From the NCBI GenBank assembly GCA_963680875.1, contig OY804579.1, positions 51,846,036 to 51,910,035 on the forward strand: DNA of 64,000 bases. Direction: 5' to 3'. Within the stretch, counting starts at the first letter, position 1. The number at the start of each line of letters is the position of its first letter. The notes beneath the pieces were generated by a model that ran no database searches, was not told where the DNA came from, and was given only the letters and a program-made list of their open reading frames with translations. Both the position numbers and the translations under genes were made by a program. Below are positions 60,657 to 64,000 of this stretch, in pieces. This DNA is from Bathymodiolus brooksi. Taxonomy: Eukaryota > Mollusca > Bivalvia > Mytilida > Modiolidae.

Positions 60657-60815
60657 GTCCGTTGTTGAACTTGTGATTAAGCTAATCATATGATTAGCCC
60701 TAATTACATTTTTTATTCCTAATCACACAATTAGCTAATTCAATTATTACATATGATTAGTTAATTACATTAATTATAAAAGAGTTCAGCAACAAAATTT
60801 AATCATTACCTTAGC
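60657..60815. mobile_element. Small inverted-repeat element rich in TAATCA/TGATTA
   Basis: Ends CGTTGTTGAACTTGTGATTA and ATAAAAGAGTTCAGCAACAA are inverted over about 11 bp; the interior repeats ATCATATGATTAG. Probable MITE. Confidence 0.5.
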
Positions 60816-60861
60816 TAAGTATGTGATTAGGCATTAAACAAAATATTTTACAATGATATTA

Positions 60862-61107
60862 CAGTGGTTCCTCCCCTCTTTTAAAGGCCACCTTATCAGG
60901 TCAGAATATAGATTCATTGAGAGACTAAATAAATTATTATTCCTCTCAAGAGAGGCCACTTTTACCAAAGGCCACCTTACCAGGTCAGAAATCAGATGCT
61001 TTGAGATAGTAAAATACTACTAAATTGTTCCTCTCAAGAGAAGTCACCTCTCTTACACGACCATTTTCCTTTGCAGGAGGGGTGGCCTTAAAAGAGGGGG
61101 ACCACTG
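60862..61107. mobile_element. Tc1/mariner-type MITE, 246 bp, TA target site
   Basis: Termini CAGTGGTTCCTCCCCTCTTT... and the inverse (AAAGAGGGGGACCACTG), flanked by TA on each side. The interior has two related subunits with GAGGCCACTTTTACC and GGCCACCTTACCAGGTCAG. No ORF. Confidence 0.85.
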
Positions 61108-61324
61108 TATAACTTGTTGATATGATACTGGTGCTAAAATAGATAAGTATAATGTACAGTCTAATGTTTAGTATCTTTGTTCAAGCCTGAAGAATTCACA
61201 AAATTGTTTGTGCATGTAAATGGAACCATTTTTTGTGCTGCTGTATGGCAGTCTTGTTTATTTGTTAGGCAACAATTTGTTTCCATTCTGCAAAATTAGG
61301 TTCAAAATCTCAGCTTTTATTATG

Positions 61325-61476
61325 GTTTGGTTTGGTTTATGGTGTTTAACACCACTTTCAACAATATTTCAGTTATATCATGGCTGTCAGTTTTATTGGT
61401 GGAGGAAACCGGAGTATCCAGAGAAAACCACTGACCTGTCGCAAGTCACTGACGAACTTTACCACATATCATGGGG
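61325..61476 (-). mobile_element. SINE copy (body, minus)
   Basis: GGTGTTTAACACCACTTTCA, GGCTGTCAGTTTTATTGGTG, GGAAACCGGAGTATCC and GTCGCAAGTCACTGACGAAC. The head is missing. Confidence 0.85.
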
Positions 61477-61691
61477 ATGGTTATATTGAAGTTTGGTTAC
61501 AATGAAAAGGTTTCTCGTTTTCCTTAAATTTCATTATAAGTCGACTAGATTATACAAGGTCACTCACTAGAGGATGATGTCATATTTCAGGATTGTACCT
61601 TTGCCCATCAAAGCTTTCAGAAATAACCTTTAGTTGGAAGTCAAACATGTAGAACAGCATATATATAACTTATTATTCATTACAATTAACA

Positions 61692-61932
61692 GGGGGTGTC
61701 ATGGTCGTGATCATATTATACATTTGTAGTTGAATTTACAACTACATGTGCATCAGTGTCTATCACCACTTAAGTTGTGAATTTGAACCCCGCTCATGGT
61801 GGGATGTACTCAATACAACATTATGTGATAAAGCTTGTCAGTAACTTGCGACAGGTTGGTGGTTTTCTATGGGTACTCCGGTCCACAATATAACTGAAAT
61901 ATTGTTGAAAGTGGTGTTAAACACCATATCCC
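61692..61932 (+). mobile_element. SINE, nearly full-length, plus orientation
   Basis: Head GTGTCATGGTCGTGATCATA, B-box-like TTGTGAATTTGAACCCCGC, body TTATGTGATAAAGCTTGTCA and GGTGGTTTTCTATGGGTACT, tail GTGGTGTTAAACACC. A ~15-bp deletion removes the GACCGCCACG part. Confidence 0.85.
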
Positions 61933-62439
61933 TAACAATAAACACAAATTTGGCTACAATGCAATTTGAACGTGTAAATTACTTTTAAAAAATACCTTCA
62001 TTTTAGGTGTCAACAATAACCCATCATGGGAACATGTCGTTTTTACGAGTAGTGCCAACAATAATGTAAAACTTTACAGGAAAAAAACAACTGGACAGAT
62101 GGGAAATGGAGGATTATTATAGAAGAAATAAGGAATAGACATTTTAATAAGTCGCAGTAGGCTTATTGTGTATGGTGGACAATTGTTTAGTAGTGATAGT
62201 TTTACTAGCTAAATGATTTGTTACACAAGTATTATAAATACAACAAAGTTATCACTTTGAAGTTTCTTTGTCTTTTTATTTTTACTTATGTGTATTGGTT
62301 TTTTACAAAGAGCATTTATATATTTTTTTAGTCTTTTGAAATCTTTCATTTTTTATGTAAAAATGTGTCTACTTGTGATGATCCACATATGTTTTCAAAA
62401 GATAACTTTCTTTTTATTTAGTGATGATATTGTATCTTT

Positions 62440-62580
62440 CGAATCCCAATCATGGGGAGGTGTACTCGGTACAACATTATGTGATAAAATTAATCAGTGA
62501 CTTGCAGCAGGTCTGTGATTTTCTCTAGTTTCCTCTATATTGAAATATTGTTGAAAGTGGCATTAAACACTATATAACCC
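62440..62580 (+). mobile_element. SINE copy, 5'-truncated, plus orientation
   Basis: Starts inside the B box (TCGAATCCCAATC), then GTACAACATTATGTGATAAA, TTGAAATATTGTTGAAAG and CATTAAACACTATATAACCC. Confidence 0.8.
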
Positions 62581-62584
62581 AAAC

Positions 62585-63185
62585 CCTATTATTTTTTAAA
62601 TATAATTTAACTGTACTTCCAGAATACTGATTACTTGTATGGCTTCTTTTACTAACCTTAAATCTTAAAGATAAAAAGTAGGTCAGATGTTGTTCCTACA
62701 ATTGTATCCAAGTGACAGATTTTGTATACTTTTCTTCATATTTTTTCCTTTTCCTGCTTAGATTGGTTTTCTTGCTGTCAAAGGTTTTTAAATTACATGG
62801 TTTTCTAATCTTTTGACTTTGAGTATAACAGATGAAGTTATAAAAGAAATGTGTCATGTACACCATATTAGATATCCATGTTATTGTTCCAAATGATGGA
62901 ATATATATAAGAAAAGATATATAAAATGTCATTGCAAATCCTTTCAGTCAAATAATAAGATATGCTGTTTAACAAGACATTTGTGGATACAAATACATTG
63001 AAACTTATGCATGCCATGATATAGCTGATATCCAACAAAAATTTATGGTCCCAAATATTTCTGTTAACTAAAATAAAACTTGAGTATTCCGACATCCTGT
63101 ACATTCCGATACATTTCCCTGGTCCCTTGGTGTGTCGGATTAGACAGGTTCCACTGTAATGTGGATACTCGAATAATCATGTTCA
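62585..63185. other. AT-rich, no gene; short element trace
   Basis: ATTAGACAGGTTCCACTGTA near 63,138 resembles TTTAGACAGGTTTCACTGTA near 58,658, a trace of a dispersed element. Nothing coding. Confidence 0.5.
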
Positions 63186-63189
63186 TTGA

Positions 63190-63245
63190 ACGGCATGATA
63201 CAGCTGAAATACTGTTAAAGTTGGTGTTAAGCACCAATCAATCAT
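63190..63245 (+). mobile_element. SINE 3' fragment
   Basis: GGCATGATACAGCTGAAATA, GTTAAAGTTGGTGTTAAGC and CACCAATCAATCATG: the 3' end of the main SINE. Confidence 0.75.
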
Positions 63246-63469
63246 GTTCATTGATACATAACCATTATAAAGAATTAAAAATATTCTCAATTTTTGTTTT
63301 TATTTTCATATAAAAAACAAATTACAATAGTGTATAAAATCTATTAGTAAATATTGGGAACTGTAACGCAGAGCGCTACAAATGTCCTCCAAACGAACAA
63401 TACAAATACTAGTGGTATGAATGAAGAATAGTGTGAGAACATAGCAAGAAATAATTAGAGCCTCATGTC

Positions 63470-64000
63470 TATAGTAGTACCAAATTTCGCCCAAATTGGA
63501 GGATTTTTGTATTTTGGCAGTCATTTTGGATTCAAAATGGGTGCCATATGGTGCAGCATGTCTTACTCCCTGTAAATATCCATTTCCATTGAAATCTTTT
63601 CATTTTTGAATTTTTAACAATTTTTTTAATTTTTATATTGGCGACCATTTTGAAAATTTTAAAAACAAAGAGCACATCTTTGAGTGATGATCTATTTTGT
63701 GTCAAGTTTCAAAAGGATCCGCTGTTTGGAGTGAATTTAACATTTTTTACACCTTGGTTACCATGGCAACAGCCACCATTTTGAATTTTTTCAACCCCTC
63801 AAAAGCTGCCACATACTACGGTGGATATTCCTACAAAGTTTCATGAAGTTTGATGAAAGGAATCAAATTTGTTTAAATCCCCCCTTTTTTTGTTTCCATG
63901 GCAACTGTGGCAAAGTTTGTCCAACCGATTCCGATTTTTTTGGCTTATCTCATTCCACTAGATGTGGATGTTTTTCCTATCAAGTTTCATCAATTTCTGT
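63470..64000. repeat. Degenerate ~125-bp tandem array running off the window
   Basis: ACCATTTTGAA-type landmarks recur near 63,520, 63,645 and 63,768 with CATGGCAAC and AAGTTTCA phrases between. Spacing is about 125 bp with high divergence. Extends past 64,000. Confidence 0.6.

Overview
This is a repeat-dominated window from an animal nuclear genome, most likely a mollusc (a bivalve or gastropod). The evidence is AT-rich sequence with canonical GT-AG introns, many copies of a tRNA-derived SINE whose body resembles a family common in molluscs, (GTCC)n-bearing dispersed elements, hAT and Tc1 transposons, and APE-type LINEs. I see no rRNA, tRNA gene, CRISPR array or bacterial operon, and no complete host gene.

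Layout. (1) 1-19,130: one continuous 25-bp satellite of roughly 760 units. It is organised as two near-identical super-repeats of about 9.5 kb, and unit variation is concentrated at CpG positions. (2) 19,130-21,630: the ragged end of the array, with three copies of a conserved ~130-bp dispersed element and a possible 1.9-kb insertion. (3) 23,100-26,540: an ATGCAAAT (octamer) array, an unrecognised 167-codon ORF that continues in frame past one stop, and a 165-bp tandem array with three-unit periodicity. (4) 26,540-33,400: SINEs, MITEs, short tandem arrays (one carrying DR1-type AGGTCA repeats), and two weak terminal-exon candidates on the minus strand. (5) 33,412-43,196: a nest of insertions. 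A Tc1-like transposon is split by an 8.5-kb insertion with a 7-bp target duplication. Inside that, a LINE reverse-transcriptase gene is split by a 3.4-kb insertion. That inner insertion carries three correctly phased exons, with introns, of a class I myosin neck (closest to MYO1C/MYO1H). The motor and tail are absent. (6) 39,900-40,760: an inverted-repeat module with the truncated start of a RecQ-like helicase and a broken zinc-finger/transposase-type N-terminus. (7) 46,080-54,360: a decayed hAT transposase interrupted by LINE sequence bounded by a perfect 13-bp direct repeat. The main LINE ORF has a single frameshift and carries a 2A-type (StopGo) motif before its endonuclease. (8) 54,360-64,000: MITEs, SINEs, degenerate tandem arrays and homopolymer tracts.

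The coding content is therefore almost entirely transposon-derived. The observations I rate highest are the myosin exons held inside nested transposons, the CpG-decayed satellite with 9.5-kb duplication, and the 2A-bearing LINE. All alignments and counts were made by eye, so identities are approximate.
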